Positions 7,049 through 15,217 are shown, numbered from the stretch's first letter. The stretch is 22,352 bases of DNA from an uncultured Blautia sp. (GCA_934358405.1 CAKRKL010000020.1:1-22352); one strand, 5' to 3'. Numbers and translations are program-made. Notes: generated by a model not told the origin, from the letters alone.

Positions 7049-8919
7049 AAAAAAGGCAGAGAAAGATCCGGATAATCCGCGCCGGGATACAGCTTCTGTT
7101 TTTCATTTTTGCTCCGGCCCTGTTTTCCACAGCATTTGCAGGAATTAAATCTGTATTTCAGAGCCTTGCTGCCCATGAAGCCATTACCTGGAATTCCTTT
7201 TTGGATGTGACGGCAGTGTTACTTGTAATCACCTGTCTGTTTGGAAGACATTTCTGTGGATATGCTTGTGCCTTTGGTTCTCTTGGGGATGTCTTGTATG
7301 AGCTGACAGTATGGATCCGTCAGAGAATTTTTCACAAAAAAGGGCGTCATGGCTATTCGGAAAAAAATATCCGAATTCTTCAGAAGGTGAAATATATCTG
7401 GCTGGCAGTATTGCTTGGCTCTATTCTCACAGACTGGTATGGAAAGCTTCAGGGAATGAGTCCCTGGGATGTGTTTTCCATGCTCACTGCAGGCAGGCTC
7501 CCGGGAGGCACATACAAAGTGGGAATACTCCTGCTGATTCTGATCATGATCGGAATGTGTACACAGGAACGATTTTTCTGTCAGTTCCTCTGCCCAATGG
7601 GCGCTGTTTTTGCTATAATGCCTATAGTACCTTCCGCCCTGCTTAATCGTGACCGAGGTATTTGCCCCGCAAAATGCGGCGCCTGCAAAAAACGCTGCCC
7701 GGCTCACCTGGACATTGACGGCGATACACCTCTCTCGGGAGAATGCATCTGCTGCCACGCCTGCCAGGGAATCTGCCCGAAGAAAAATATCAGGCCTGGG
7801 ATTTTATGCTATGCGGACGGACAGTCTGAGAGACGATTGCCTTTGTTCCACGAGAATGTACGCCTGGGGAAAAGAGACGCATGCAGAATCCTCTGCAGCA
7901 GCCTTCTGCTTACTGGTATAATGGGAACTGCACTTGGAAAAACAACTACAGCTGTTTTTGCAGCTGATATAGAAAAGTATACAAACGCAGATTTCGCAAT
8001 GAATACGGTAGTATCCGAAACACTTTATACCACCGGGGAGGATATCAACACTCAGATTGGTGAAAAGCTTCGTGAAATGGAAAGCGGCCTTCTTTCCTGG
8101 ACAGATGAGAATTCCCAGATTTCCAGACTGAACAATGCAGATGGTCGGGCAGTGGAAGTTTCTTCTGACCTTGCAGCAGATCTTGAGAAGATCCGCCAGC
8201 TCTCTGAGGATTCCGGAGGAGCCTTTGACCCTACCCTGGGCAAAATCATCCGCCTGTGGGACATTGACGGTGAGAACCCACATGTACCAGATCAGTCTGA
8301 ACTTGACGCACTTCTTCCGGAGACTGGCTATGAAAAAATTCAGCTGGATGGAAATACAGTGACGCTTCTGGACGGGTGTACCTTGGATCTTGGAGCAGTG
8401 GGCAAGGGACTTGGCTGTGACCTGATCATGGATTACCTGCAGACTCAGCCAGATGTCTCTGGTATGATCCTGAATCTTGGAGGCAGCAGCGTTATGACCT
8501 ACGGTGAAAAGCCAGATGGCTCTTCCTGGAAGGTAGCACTCACCGACCCAAGAGATGTAGAAGGAGACTATCTGGGCGCAATCACACTTGAAGCTGATCA
8601 GTACCTTTCTACCTCCGGGGACTATGAGAAATACTTCATACAGGACGGAATTCGTTACCATCATATCCTGGATCCCAAAACCGGCTGTCCAGTCTGGAAC
8701 GGTCTTACTTCCGTAACCATTATCTGCAGTCAGGGCTATCTGGCTGACGGTCTTTCCACCGCCTGTTTTGTCCTGGGTCTGGACGAAGCTAAACCTCTCC
8801 TGGAGAAATATGGAGCAGAAGCCATATTTGTAGATGAGGATAAAAATGTATACGTTACAGATGGACTAATGGATAAATTTGAGCTAATGAAAGACGGATA
8901 TACTGTGAAAGAAGCATAA
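7045..8919 (+). CDS. NapH/NosR-like 4Fe-4S membrane protein fused to ApbE flavin transferase
   Basis: One 624-residue polypeptide carries two functions. Residues 1-250 form a polytopic domain with about four helices, the cysteine pairs C71-x3-C75 (HFCGYAC) and C179-x3-C183 (FCQFLCP), and two ferredoxin-type clusters, C207/C211/C214/C218 and C234/C237/C240/C244. This matches NapH/NosR-like proteins that move electrons across the membrane. A further hydrophobic segment (about 283-303) leads to an ApbE domain (about 306-620), the FAD:protein FMN transferase that flavinylates SGAT threonines. Its motifs are complete: ISRLN, GAFDPTLG, DLGAVGKGLGCD, LNLGGSS, STSGDYEKYF, HHILDPKTG and LADGLSTACFVLG. 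The fusion puts the flavin-loading enzyme on the proposed electron conduit, downstream of its likely substrates. The reading frame is continuous, so this is a true fusion and not two genes. A terminator follows. Confidence 0.9.
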   Translation: MKKRQRKIRIIRAGIQLLFFIFAPALFSTAFAGIKSVFQSLAAHEAITWNSFLDVTAVLLVITCLFGRHFCGYACAFGSLGDVLYELTVWIRQRIFHKKGRHGYSEKNIRILQKVKYIWLAVLLGSILTDWYGKLQGMSPWDVFSMLTAGRLPGGTYKVGILLLILIMIGMCTQERFFCQFLCPMGAVFAIMPIVPSALLNRDRGICPAKCGACKKRCPAHLDIDGDTPLSGECICCHACQGICPKKNIRPGILCYADGQSERRLPLFHENVRLGKRDACRILCSSLLLTGIMGTALGKTTTAVFAADIEKYTNADFAMNTVVSETLYTTGEDINTQIGEKLREMESGLLSWTDENSQISRLNNADGRAVEVSSDLAADLEKIRQLSEDSGGAFDPTLGKIIRLWDIDGENPHVPDQSELDALLPETGYEKIQLDGNTVTLLDGCTLDLGAVGKGLGCDLIMDYLQTQPDVSGMILNLGGSSVMTYGEKPDGSSWKVALTDPRDVEGDYLGAITLEADQYLSTSGDYEKYFIQDGIRYHHILDPKTGCPVWNGLTSVTIICSQGYLADGLSTACFVLGLDEAKPLLEKYGAEAIFVDEDKNVYVTDGLMDKFELMKDGYTVKEA

Positions 8920-8940
8920 TTGTCAGTATATAGTATAAAG

Positions 8941-8987
8941 AAAGAGCTTCGGTCGATTGCAAAAAACTATCGCCCGAAGCTCTTTTT
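8941..8987. terminator. Bidirectional terminator between convergent operons
   Basis: AAAGAGCTTCGG (8941-8952) pairs with CCGAAGCTCTTTTT (8974-8987), extended inside by TCGAT/ATCG pairing. The left arm begins with A residues, so it can also stop minus-strand transcription from the convergent Gx transporter gene. Confidence 0.85.
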
Positions 8988-9016
8988 AATACACAGCATT
9001 TAAAGCTGACATACTC

Positions 9017-9553
9017 CTACGGAATTCTCTTCAAAATTTCCCGCGTCAGCACTCCGATCAGCAGCCCTGTCACAACACCCGACACCATCAGCGCCGGCGC
9101 ATAATAATACAGCAGCCCCACCGTATGTGTAGCCGGAACTGCTACCAGCAGCTGCCCAATATTATGGGAAACACCTCCTGCTACACTTACGCCCAGGTCT
9201 CCAAATCCAATCTTATTTTTCACAAAAACCATCACAGCCAGGCTGAGCGCAGCCCCTGCAAGGCTATACATAATGCTGGATCCGCTTCCAAACATAAAAC
9301 CAATAATGAAAATCCTGACCAGGGAAACCAGCGCAGCCTCCTTCCACGTATACCTTTCCAAAACAAAAAGCACCGCCAGATTGGCAAGCCCCAGCTTCAT
9401 CCCCGGAATCCCTGCAAAAAAGGGAATCAGAGACTCCACATATCCGAAAATAATCGCAATCGCCGCAAACAATCCAAGATAAGCCGTCTTTTTCTGATCC
9501 ATAATCCTATACCACAGCGTCAAATCCACTTTCAGAATTCTGTGGATCTGCAT
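9017..9553 (-). CDS. Gx transporter family membrane protein (Hpre_diP_synt_I)
   Basis: This 178-residue protein is almost wholly hydrophobic with five to six helices and the family hallmarks KKTAYLGLFAAIAII, GYVESLIPFF, PGMKLGLANL and SHNIGQLLVA. The Pfam name, heptaprenyl diphosphate synthase component I, is historical; members look like transporter S-components. I associate the family with EetB of the Listeria extracellular electron transfer locus, from memory. The ATG at 9553 has a good site (GGGAG, six bases ahead) but overlaps the upstream gene by 47 bases. The ATG at 9502, four bases after the upstream stop, agrees better with where the family normally begins but has only AGGA two bases ahead. 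It lies in a two-gene unit with the NusG domain II protein, convergent to the FMN/ApbE operon, and may move a flavin or quinone precursor; that role is inference. Confidence 0.85.
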   Translation of the reverse strand: MQIHRILKVDLTLWYRIMDQKKTAYLGLFAAIAIIFGYVESLIPFFAGIPGMKLGLANLAVLFVLERYTWKEAALVSLVRIFIIGFMFGSGSSIMYSLAGAALSLAVMVFVKNKIGFGDLGVSVAGGVSHNIGQLLVAVPATHTVGLLYYYAPALMVSGVVTGLLIGVLTREILKRIP

Positions 9554-9875
9554 CGCCCTCTCCCTGAATTACTACTTTGTTAGGCAGGCATACAATAAAA
9601 CCTCCTGCACTTCCAACTGCCGGCTGCTTTATACAAAGATGATCCGGACAGTTTGCTTCCGTCATTTTCACTTCCCCATTTTTGATTTCACACACATTGG
9701 TATCCCCAATGGCAATCACCTGGTCTTTTCCAAGAGAATAGGTGCCATAAAGCTCTCCATTCACTGTAATCTGGATTGACCCATATTTTCCATGAGGAAC
9801 CACATATACATAAACACAAAGAAGAACGGAAACCACCAGAAGCACACTGATAAAAATGAATTCTTTTTTCTTCAA
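9507..9875 (-). CDS. NusG domain II-containing membrane-anchored protein (EetA-like)
   Basis: The 122-residue protein has one N-terminal transmembrane segment (about residues 6-27) and an extracytoplasmic NusG domain II fold: GSIQITVNGELYGTYSL, the CPDHLC cysteine pair, and GGFIVCLPNKVVI. It is not the transcription factor NusG; this stand-alone family is anchored outside the membrane and is often found beside Gx transporter, FMN-binding and ApbE genes. I link it to EetA of Listeria from memory. The start is a TTG at 9875-9873 behind GAGGT; no ATG fits. Its promoter is well formed (9919-9947). Function is unproven; the CPDHLC motif could bind a metal or form a disulfide. Confidence 0.85.
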   Translation of the reverse strand: MKKKEFIFISVLLVVSVLLCVYVYVVPHGKYGSIQITVNGELYGTYSLGKDQVIAIGDTNVCEIKNGEVKMTEANCPDHLCIKQPAVGSAGGFIVCLPNKVVIQGEGDADPQNSESGFDAVV

Positions 9876-9918
9876 AAATGCTACCTCGTTTTACAGATTT
9901 TTACATACATACCAGTTA

Positions 9919-9947
9919 ATGATAAAAGAAACCTATTTAATTTTCAA
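9919..9947 (-). promoter_or_regulatory. Promoter of the NusG-II / Gx transporter unit
   Basis: On the minus strand TTGAAA (9947-9942) and TATCAT (9924-9919) are spaced by exactly 17 bases, about 45 bases before the TTG start. This is a good sigma-A match. Confidence 0.6.
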
Positions 9948-10010
9948 GTCATAGGATCTTAGATTTTTGAGAAAATATTGCAACAGTCTGAACCGCCCTG
10001 CCGCTTTTTA

Positions 10011-10039
10011 TTGTAATTCTGCCCCAAATATGCTATTGT
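10011..10039 (+). promoter_or_regulatory. Promoter of prfB
   Basis: TTGTAA (10011-10016) and TATTGT (10034-10039) are 17 bases apart, with an upstream TGC giving an extended -10. It points away from the NusG-II gene, so 9876-10120 is a divergent promoter region. Confidence 0.5.
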
Positions 10040-10057
10040 ATAGTTTGAAAGTCTGTG

Positions 10058-10087
10058 TGCCGCCTAAGCAGCTGTTAAGTGGCGGCA
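10058..10087 (+). other. Hairpin in the prfB 5' leader
   Basis: TGCCGCC (10058-10064) pairs with GGCGGCA (10081-10087) around a 16-base loop that can extend the stem by TAA/TTA pairs. It falls in the predicted leader, ahead of the ribosome binding site AAGGTG. There is no T run, so it is not a terminator; function unknown. Confidence 0.4.
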
Positions 10088-10120
10088 TTGTTGGAGAAAT
10101 AATAGAAAGAAGGTGAAGCT

Positions 10121-11243
10121 ATGGTTGAATTAGACCAGTTCAAGAGCATTCTTGCAACATACACAGAACCATTAGTGGAAGTGAGGGATTCACTTTGACC
10201 TGGCTAACAAGGAAAAGCGGGTTGAAGAATTAGAGCGCGAAATGGAAGCGCCTGATTTCTGGGACAATGCAGAAGTATCCCAGAAGAAAATGAAAGAATT
10301 AAAGAGCATGAAGGACGACATGGAAACCTATCAGAATCTGGTAACCCAGATGGAAGATATGGAGACCCTGATCGAGATGAGCTATGAGGAAAATGATCCA
10401 TCCATGATCGAGGAAATCCAGGAAATGCTGGATGAGTTCCAGGCTCAGTTTGACAGCATCCGTGTCAAAACTCTTCTTTCCGGAGAGTATGACAGCGAGA
10501 ATGCCATTATCAAGCTGAATGCGGGAGCCGGCGGAACAGAGGCCTGCGATTGGTGTGGTATGCTGTACCGCATGTATACCCGTTGGGCAGATCGTAAAGG
10601 CTTTTCTATTGAAGTGCTGGACTATCTGGACGGAGATGAAGCTGGCGTGAAATCCGTTACCTTCCAGGTGAACGGAGAGAACGCATACGGACTTCTGAAG
10701 TCTGAGAAAGGTGTTCATCGTCTGGTTCGTATTTCCCCGTTCAATGCAGCCGGAAAGCGTCAGACATCCTTTGTATCCTGTGATGTTATGCCGGATATTG
10801 AGAAAGATCTGGATGTAGAGATTAATGACGAGGATATCCGTATTGATACTTATCGAAGCAGTGGTGCCGGTGGACAGCATATCAACAAGACCTCATCTGC
10901 TATCCGAATTACCCACTTCCCAACCGGAATTGTGGTACAGTGTCAGAATGAGCGTTCTCAGCATATGAATAAAGACAAGGCTATGCAGATGCTGAAGGCC
11001 AAGCTATATCTTTTGAAGCAGCAGGAAGCGGAAGCCAAGCTTTCCGGAATCCGTGGCGAGGTAACAGATATTGGCTGGGGTAATCAGATTCGTTCTTATG
11101 TTATGCAGCCATATACCATGGTCAAGGACCATCGTACAAACGAAGAAACAGGAAATGTAGATGCTGTTATGGACGGTGCAATTGATATTTTTATCAATGC
11201 ATATCTGAAATGGATCGCTCTGGCAAAGAAACCGGCAGAATAG
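10121..11243 (+). CDS. prfB: Peptide chain release factor 2, expressed by programmed +1 frameshift
   Basis: Release factor 2 ends translation at UGA and UAA codons. The first reading frame starts at ATG 10121 (AAGGTG ahead), runs 25 codons and stops at TGA 10196-10198 in CTTTGAC. A shift of +1 gives GAC (10197) and continues to the stop at 11243, for 373 residues, normal for the family. The long frame contains SPFNAAGKRQTSF, with the SPF stop-codon recognition motif, and GAGGQHINKTSSA, with the catalytic GGQ. An ORF search in one frame would find only a version from ATG 10242 that lacks about 40 residues. The gene precedes the ACT-regulator/hom/lysC group and probably shares at least part of its transcript. 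Confidence 0.95.
10184..10199 (+). promoter_or_regulatory. prfB autoregulatory +1 frameshift site
   Basis: The slip codon CTT, the in-frame TGA and the following C are intact (10193-10199). An internal Shine-Dalgarno-like AGGGAT begins at 10184 with the same spacing as AGGGGG in Escherichia coli prfB, but two bases weaker. Low release factor 2 lets the ribosome slip into the long frame, so the protein controls its own synthesis. Confidence 0.9.
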
Positions 11244-11302
11244 GCTTTAATGCTGCAAAGACAGTGCAGTCAGGTACAGTTCATGACGGAAGGAAGCACG
11301 GA

Positions 11303-11755
11303 ATGCAGAAGACAATGGAGAAGAACAAATATTTTGTAGTAAGAGAGCGGGCTGTACCTGAGGTGCTGCTGAATGTGGTAGCAGCTAAGAAGCTTCTGGA
11401 ATCAAAGCGTGTAGCTACGGTTCAGGAAGCAGCAGATGCTGTGGGAATCAGCCGGAGTTCTTTTTATAAATATAAAGATGATATTTTCCCTTTTCATGAA
11501 GAAGCCAAAGGAAAAACAATCACATTTATTATACAGATGGATGATGAACCCGGGATTTTATCCAATGTTCTTCGGGCAATTGCAAAGAATCACGGAAATA
11601 TTCTGACCATTCATCAGAGTATTCCCATCAGCGGAATTGCCACTCTTACTTTAAGTGTGCAGATCCTTCAGGGAGAGGGTGATGCAGAAGCTATGGTAGA
11701 GGATATTGAGCAGATGGAAGGAATCCATTATTTGAAAATTTTAGGCAGGGAGTAA
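11303..11755 (+). CDS. ACT domain regulator, PheB/UPF0735-like
   Basis: This 150-residue protein has an N-terminal helix-turn-helix-like region (TVQEAADAVGISRSSFYKYK, about residues 41-60) followed by an ACT domain (about 72-150: TFIIQMDDEPGILSNVL, GIATLTLSVQ). This is the arrangement of the PheB/UPF0735 family, whose ACT domain is expected to bind an amino acid. The frame is open from 11210, but ATG 11303 has a GGAAGG site and gives the usual family length. It lies seven bases ahead of hom, the classic order in Firmicutes, which suggests a role in sensing aspartate-family amino acids. A direct regulatory target is not known from the sequence. Confidence 0.85.
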   Translation: MQKTMEKNKYFVVRERAVPEVLLNVVAAKKLLESKRVATVQEAADAVGISRSSFYKYKDDIFPFHEEAKGKTITFIIQMDDEPGILSNVLRAIAKNHGNILTIHQSIPISGIATLTLSVQILQGEGDAEAMVEDIEQMEGIHYLKILGRE

Positions 11756-11762
11756 CGGACAG

Positions 11763-12980
11763 ATGATAAATATTGCAGTGTTAGGATATGGCACAGTTGG
11801 AAGCGGTGTAGTAGAAGTATTCCGTACTAATCATGAAACCATTAACAAAAGAGCCGGGGAAGAAATTAAGATTAAATATGTTCTTGATCTTCGTGATTTC
11901 CCAGGGGATCCGGTTGAGGAGATTCTTGTTCATGATTTTGAGCAGATCGTAAATGATCCGGAAGTAGATATTGTAGTGGAAGTTATGGGTGGAACAGGTG
12001 CTGCCTATAATTTTACAAAGAGAGCCCTTGAAGCTGGCAAGAGCGTGTGTACTTCCAATAAGGCTCTGGTTGCCAAATACGGACCGGAGCTTATGGAAAT
12101 TGCCAAAGAGAAAGAGATTAACTTTCTTTTTGAAGCAAGCTGCGGTGGCGGAATCCCTATTATCCGTGCTCTGAACAGCTCTCTTACAGCAGATGTGGTT
12201 GATGAAGTTACCGGAATTCTTAATGGAACCACCAACTATATGCTGGATAAAATGAATACAGAGGGAGCTGATTTTAATACCGTATTAAAAGAAGCCCAGG
12301 AGAAAGGATATGCAGAAGCAGATCCAACCGCTGATGTGGAAGGACAGGATGCATGCCGTAAGATCGCAATTCTTTCTTCACTGGCATATGGCAGATTTCT
12401 GGATTTTGAGAAGGTTTATACAGAGGGAATTACAAAGATCACACCAGAGGATATGGAATATGCAAGGGAGATGGGAAGAAATATTAAGCTTCTTGGTACC
12501 AGCAAGAGAGTTGGAGAAGATTCCTTCTATGCGCTTGTGGCACCATTCCTGGTAGGAAAGAATAATCCTCTTCACAGTGTAAACGGTGTGTTCAACAGTA
12601 TTTTCGTTCATGGGAATATGCTGGGAGATGCTATGTTCTACGGAAGCGGAGCAGGCAAGCTTCCTACTGCAAGTGCAGTTGTTGCTGACGTTGTGGAGGC
12701 TTCCAGACATCTTCACGATACAATTCCTGTTAACTGGAGCAATGAAGAGATGACCCTTATGGATCCGGATTCTGTAGAGGGACGCTTCTTTGTCCGTGTA
12801 AAGGATACCTCTTTGGATGATGTAGACAAGGCATTTGGAAAAGTGGATGCAGTGATTGAGCCGGATGCACTTCCGGAAGAGTTTGGCTTTATTACCGGAC
12901 TTATGACACAGGGCGAGTATAAAGAGCGGGTTAAGTCACTTGGCGATAATGTACTTGGAATGATCCGTGTAAAAGACTGA
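11763..12980 (+). CDS. hom: Homoserine dehydrogenase
   Basis: Homoserine dehydrogenase reduces aspartate semialdehyde to homoserine with NAD(P)H, the branch to threonine and methionine. The 405-residue protein has the nucleotide-binding loop GYGTVGSG (residues 8-15), VVEVMGG, TSNKALVAKYG with the conserved lysine, ILNGTTNYML, and the substrate segment EADPTADVEGQDACRK. A C-terminal ACT-like domain (about residues 338-405, RFFVRVKDTSLDDV onward) should give feedback control by threonine. It lies between the ACT-domain regulator and lysC, with short gaps on both sides, so the three genes probably form one operon for the early aspartate pathway. Confidence 0.95.
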   Translation: MINIAVLGYGTVGSGVVEVFRTNHETINKRAGEEIKIKYVLDLRDFPGDPVEEILVHDFEQIVNDPEVDIVVEVMGGTGAAYNFTKRALEAGKSVCTSNKALVAKYGPELMEIAKEKEINFLFEASCGGGIPIIRALNSSLTADVVDEVTGILNGTTNYMLDKMNTEGADFNTVLKEAQEKGYAEADPTADVEGQDACRKIAILSSLAYGRFLDFEKVYTEGITKITPEDMEYAREMGRNIKLLGTSKRVGEDSFYALVAPFLVGKNNPLHSVNGVFNSIFVHGNMLGDAMFYGSGAGKLPTASAVVADVVEASRHLHDTIPVNWSNEEMTLMDPDSVEGRFFVRVKDTSLDDVDKAFGKVDAVIEPDALPEEFGFITGLMTQGEYKERVKSLGDNVLGMIRVKD

Positions 12981-13002
12981 ACCCTTTGTGAAAGGAAAAA
13001 CT

Positions 13003-14211
13003 ATGCTGATCGTTAAGAAATTCGGAGGTACTTCTGTAGCCGACAAGGAGCGTATGTTCAATGTTGCAAATCGTTGTATCGAAGAATATAAAAAAGGAAA
13101 TGACGTAGTGGTGGTTTTATCAGCCATGGGTAAATATACAGATGAGCTGATCAGTAAGGCTCACGATATGGACGAGAGACCGCCTAAGCGTGAAATGGAT
13201 ATGCTGCTTACTATTGGAGAGCAGATGTCTGTATCTCTGATGGCTATGGCCATGCATACACTTGGCGTTCCTGCAATTTCCCTGAATGCATTTCAGGTGA
13301 CAATGCATACTACAAGCAGCCATCAGAATGCAAGACTGAAAAGAATCGATACAGAGCGCATCCGCCGTGAATTAGATGCACGCAGGATCGTAATTGTCAC
13401 AGGCTTCCAGGGTGTAGATAAGTATGATGATTATACGACTCTTGGAAGAGGCGGCTCTGATACCACAGCAGTGGCGCTGGCAGCAGCACTTCATGCAGAC
13501 GCCTGCGAGATTTATACAGATGTGGACGGTGTATACACTGCCGATCCGCGTAAAGTTCCAACTGCCAGAAAGCTTAAAGAAATCACCTACGATGAGATGC
13601 TGGATCTGGCAACTTCAGGAGCGGGCGTGCTTCACAACCGTTCTGTGGAAATGGCCAAGAAATACGGAGTGCCCCTTGTGGTCCGCTCCAGCCTGAATAA
13701 CAGTGAAGGAACGGTAGTTAAGGAGGTAGTTAGCGTGGAAAGAATGTTGATCAGCGGTGTTGCGCTGGATACAGATGCTGTGAGAATTGCAGTGCTGGGT
13801 CTTCGCGATGTGCCTGGTGTTGCATTTAAAGTATTTGATACTCTTGCAAAGAAAAATATAAATGTAGATGTTATCCTGCAGTCTATTGGACGCTCAGGAA
13901 CTAAGGATATTTCATTTACAGTAAATAAAGATGATCTGGAGGATGCAGTTGCCACTCTGGAAGAGCATAAGGAACGCCTTGGCTTTAAGGAGCTTCATTC
14001 AGAAAGGGGTATTGCCAAGCTTTCTATTGTAGGTTCAGGTATGCTTAGTAATCCGGGTGTAGCTGCCAAAATGTTTGAGAGCCTTTACAATGAGGGCGTG
14101 AACATCAACATGATCTCTACATCTGAGATCCGTATTACTGTTCTGATTAGCGAGAAAGATGGTGTCCGCGCCATGAATGCGGTTCATGATGCATTTGGTC
14201 TTGCAGACTGA
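13003..14211 (+). CDS. lysC: Aspartate kinase
   Basis: Aspartate kinase phosphorylates aspartate in the first step toward lysine, threonine and methionine. Visible features are KFGGTSV near the N-terminus, VTGFQG and TTLGRGGSDTTA in the kinase domain, YTDVDGVYTADPR, and two C-terminal ACT domains (about residues 255-325 and 335-402) that bind the inhibiting amino acid. The open frame begins at a GTG at 12988, but ATG 13003 lies six bases after AAAGGA and gives the usual start MLIVKKFGGTSV and a length of 402 residues. No lysine riboswitch or T-box is visible before the gene, so feedback control is probably at the enzyme level. Confidence 0.95.
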   Translation: MLIVKKFGGTSVADKERMFNVANRCIEEYKKGNDVVVVLSAMGKYTDELISKAHDMDERPPKREMDMLLTIGEQMSVSLMAMAMHTLGVPAISLNAFQVTMHTTSSHQNARLKRIDTERIRRELDARRIVIVTGFQGVDKYDDYTTLGRGGSDTTAVALAAALHADACEIYTDVDGVYTADPRKVPTARKLKEITYDEMLDLATSGAGVLHNRSVEMAKKYGVPLVVRSSLNNSEGTVVKEVVSVERMLISGVALDTDAVRIAVLGLRDVPGVAFKVFDTLAKKNINVDVILQSIGRSGTKDISFTVNKDDLEDAVATLEEHKERLGFKELHSERGIAKLSIVGSGMLSNPGVAAKMFESLYNEGVNINMISTSEIRITVLISEKDGVRAMNAVHDAFGLAD

Positions 14212-14230
14212 TGCAAAAAGGGAGGGAAAT

Positions 14231-15118
14231 ATGAGTAGTTATGTGGTTAGCTGCTGTTCTACAGCAGATCTTACAAAAGAACATTTTGCGAAGAGAAATA
14301 TTTCCTATATCTGCTTTCATTATGAGCTGAACGGCCAACAATATGCAGATGATTTAGGGCAGTCTATGCCATTTGACCAGTTCTACAAGGCAATGCAGGA
14401 TGGTGCCACGACCAAGACATCCCAGATAAACGCAGATGAATTTACAGAGTATTTTGAAGGCTTTCTTAAAGATGGCAAGGATATTCTTCATGTATGCCTG
14501 TCCTCTGGTATCACCGGAGTCGTAAATTCTGCAAATATTGCAAAGGAAGAGTTGTCTGAGAAATATCCTGACAGGAAGATTCTGATCGTGGATTCTCTCG
14601 GGGCATCCTCCGGATACGGACTATTTATGGACCGCTTGGCAGATTTGAGGGATGAGGGCAAAGCCATAGAAGAGGTTTATCAGTGGGCAGAGGCACATAA
14701 ACTGAATCTGCATCATTGGTTTTTTTCCACAGATCTGACCTTCTACATCAGAGGAGGCCGTATTTCCAAAACAAGCGGATTTTTTGGAACAATGCTGAAT
14801 ATTTGTCCGCTTTTGAATATGGATGATCAGGGCAGACTGATTCCAAGGTATAAGATCCGTACCAAGAAAAAAGTGATTCGTGCTATTGTGGACAAAATGG
14901 AAGAATATGCAGAGGGTGGTCTTGACTACTCCGGTAAATGCTATATTTCTCAGTCTGCCTGCATTGAGGATGCAAGAGAAGTTGCAAGACTGGTAGAAGA
15001 GCGTTTTCCTAAGCTTAACGGAAAGGTTGAGATCAACAGCATTGGAACTACCATTGGAAGTCATACAGGTCCAGGCACTGTGGCCTTGTTTTTCTGGGGA
15101 AGCAAGAGAACAGCATAG
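14231..15118 (+). CDS. DegV family fatty-acid-binding protein
   Basis: DegV proteins bind a long-chain fatty acid and hand it to the FakA kinase in Gram-positive bacteria. This 295-residue copy shows CCSTADLT near the N-terminus, TTKTSQIN, the LSSGITGVVNSA loop, VDSLGASSGYG and the C-terminal IGTTIGSHTGPGTVALFFWG, where the last Gly-rich motif is typical. The open frame extends upstream to 14177 inside lysC, but ATG 14231 follows GGGAGGG by four bases and is preferred. It is 19 bases after lysC and may be cotranscribed. No fakA-like gene is in the window, so the partner kinase must lie elsewhere. Confidence 0.9.
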   Translation: MSSYVVSCCSTADLTKEHFAKRNISYICFHYELNGQQYADDLGQSMPFDQFYKAMQDGATTKTSQINADEFTEYFEGFLKDGKDILHVCLSSGITGVVNSANIAKEELSEKYPDRKILIVDSLGASSGYGLFMDRLADLRDEGKAIEEVYQWAEAHKLNLHHWFFSTDLTFYIRGGRISKTSGFFGTMLNICPLLNMDDQGRLIPRYKIRTKKKVIRAIVDKMEEYAEGGLDYSGKCYISQSACIEDAREVARLVEERFPKLNGKVEINSIGTTIGSHTGPGTVALFFWGSKRTA

Positions 15119-15161
15119 TTGGGGACTGTTTTCCCAAATTCAAACACGCTCTGATTTTCAG

Positions 15162-15193
15162 GCCGGGATATACTAAAATCCCGGCTTGCTGTT
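15162..15193 (+). terminator. Probable terminator after degV
   Basis: GCCGGGAT (15162-15169) and ATCCCGGC (15178-15185) form a strong eight-pair stem with an eight-base loop. The following TTGCTGTTT is an imperfect T tract, so termination may be partial. Confidence 0.6.
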
Positions 15194-15217
15194 TCACTGC
15201 AAAGGAGAATGATCATT

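Noticed and set aside
7804..8664. Minus-strand frame of 286 codons opposite the ApbE domain
   Set aside because: The plus strand carries complete ApbE motifs; the minus frame has no family features and no ribosome binding site.
9507..9875. Transcription factor NusG
   Set aside because: Only the domain II fold is present, with an N-terminal membrane anchor and no NGN domain.
10121..11243. prfB as a frameshifted pseudogene
   Set aside because: The interruption is exactly the CTTTGAC programmed shift site with an internal Shine-Dalgarno-like sequence, and the long frame is intact.
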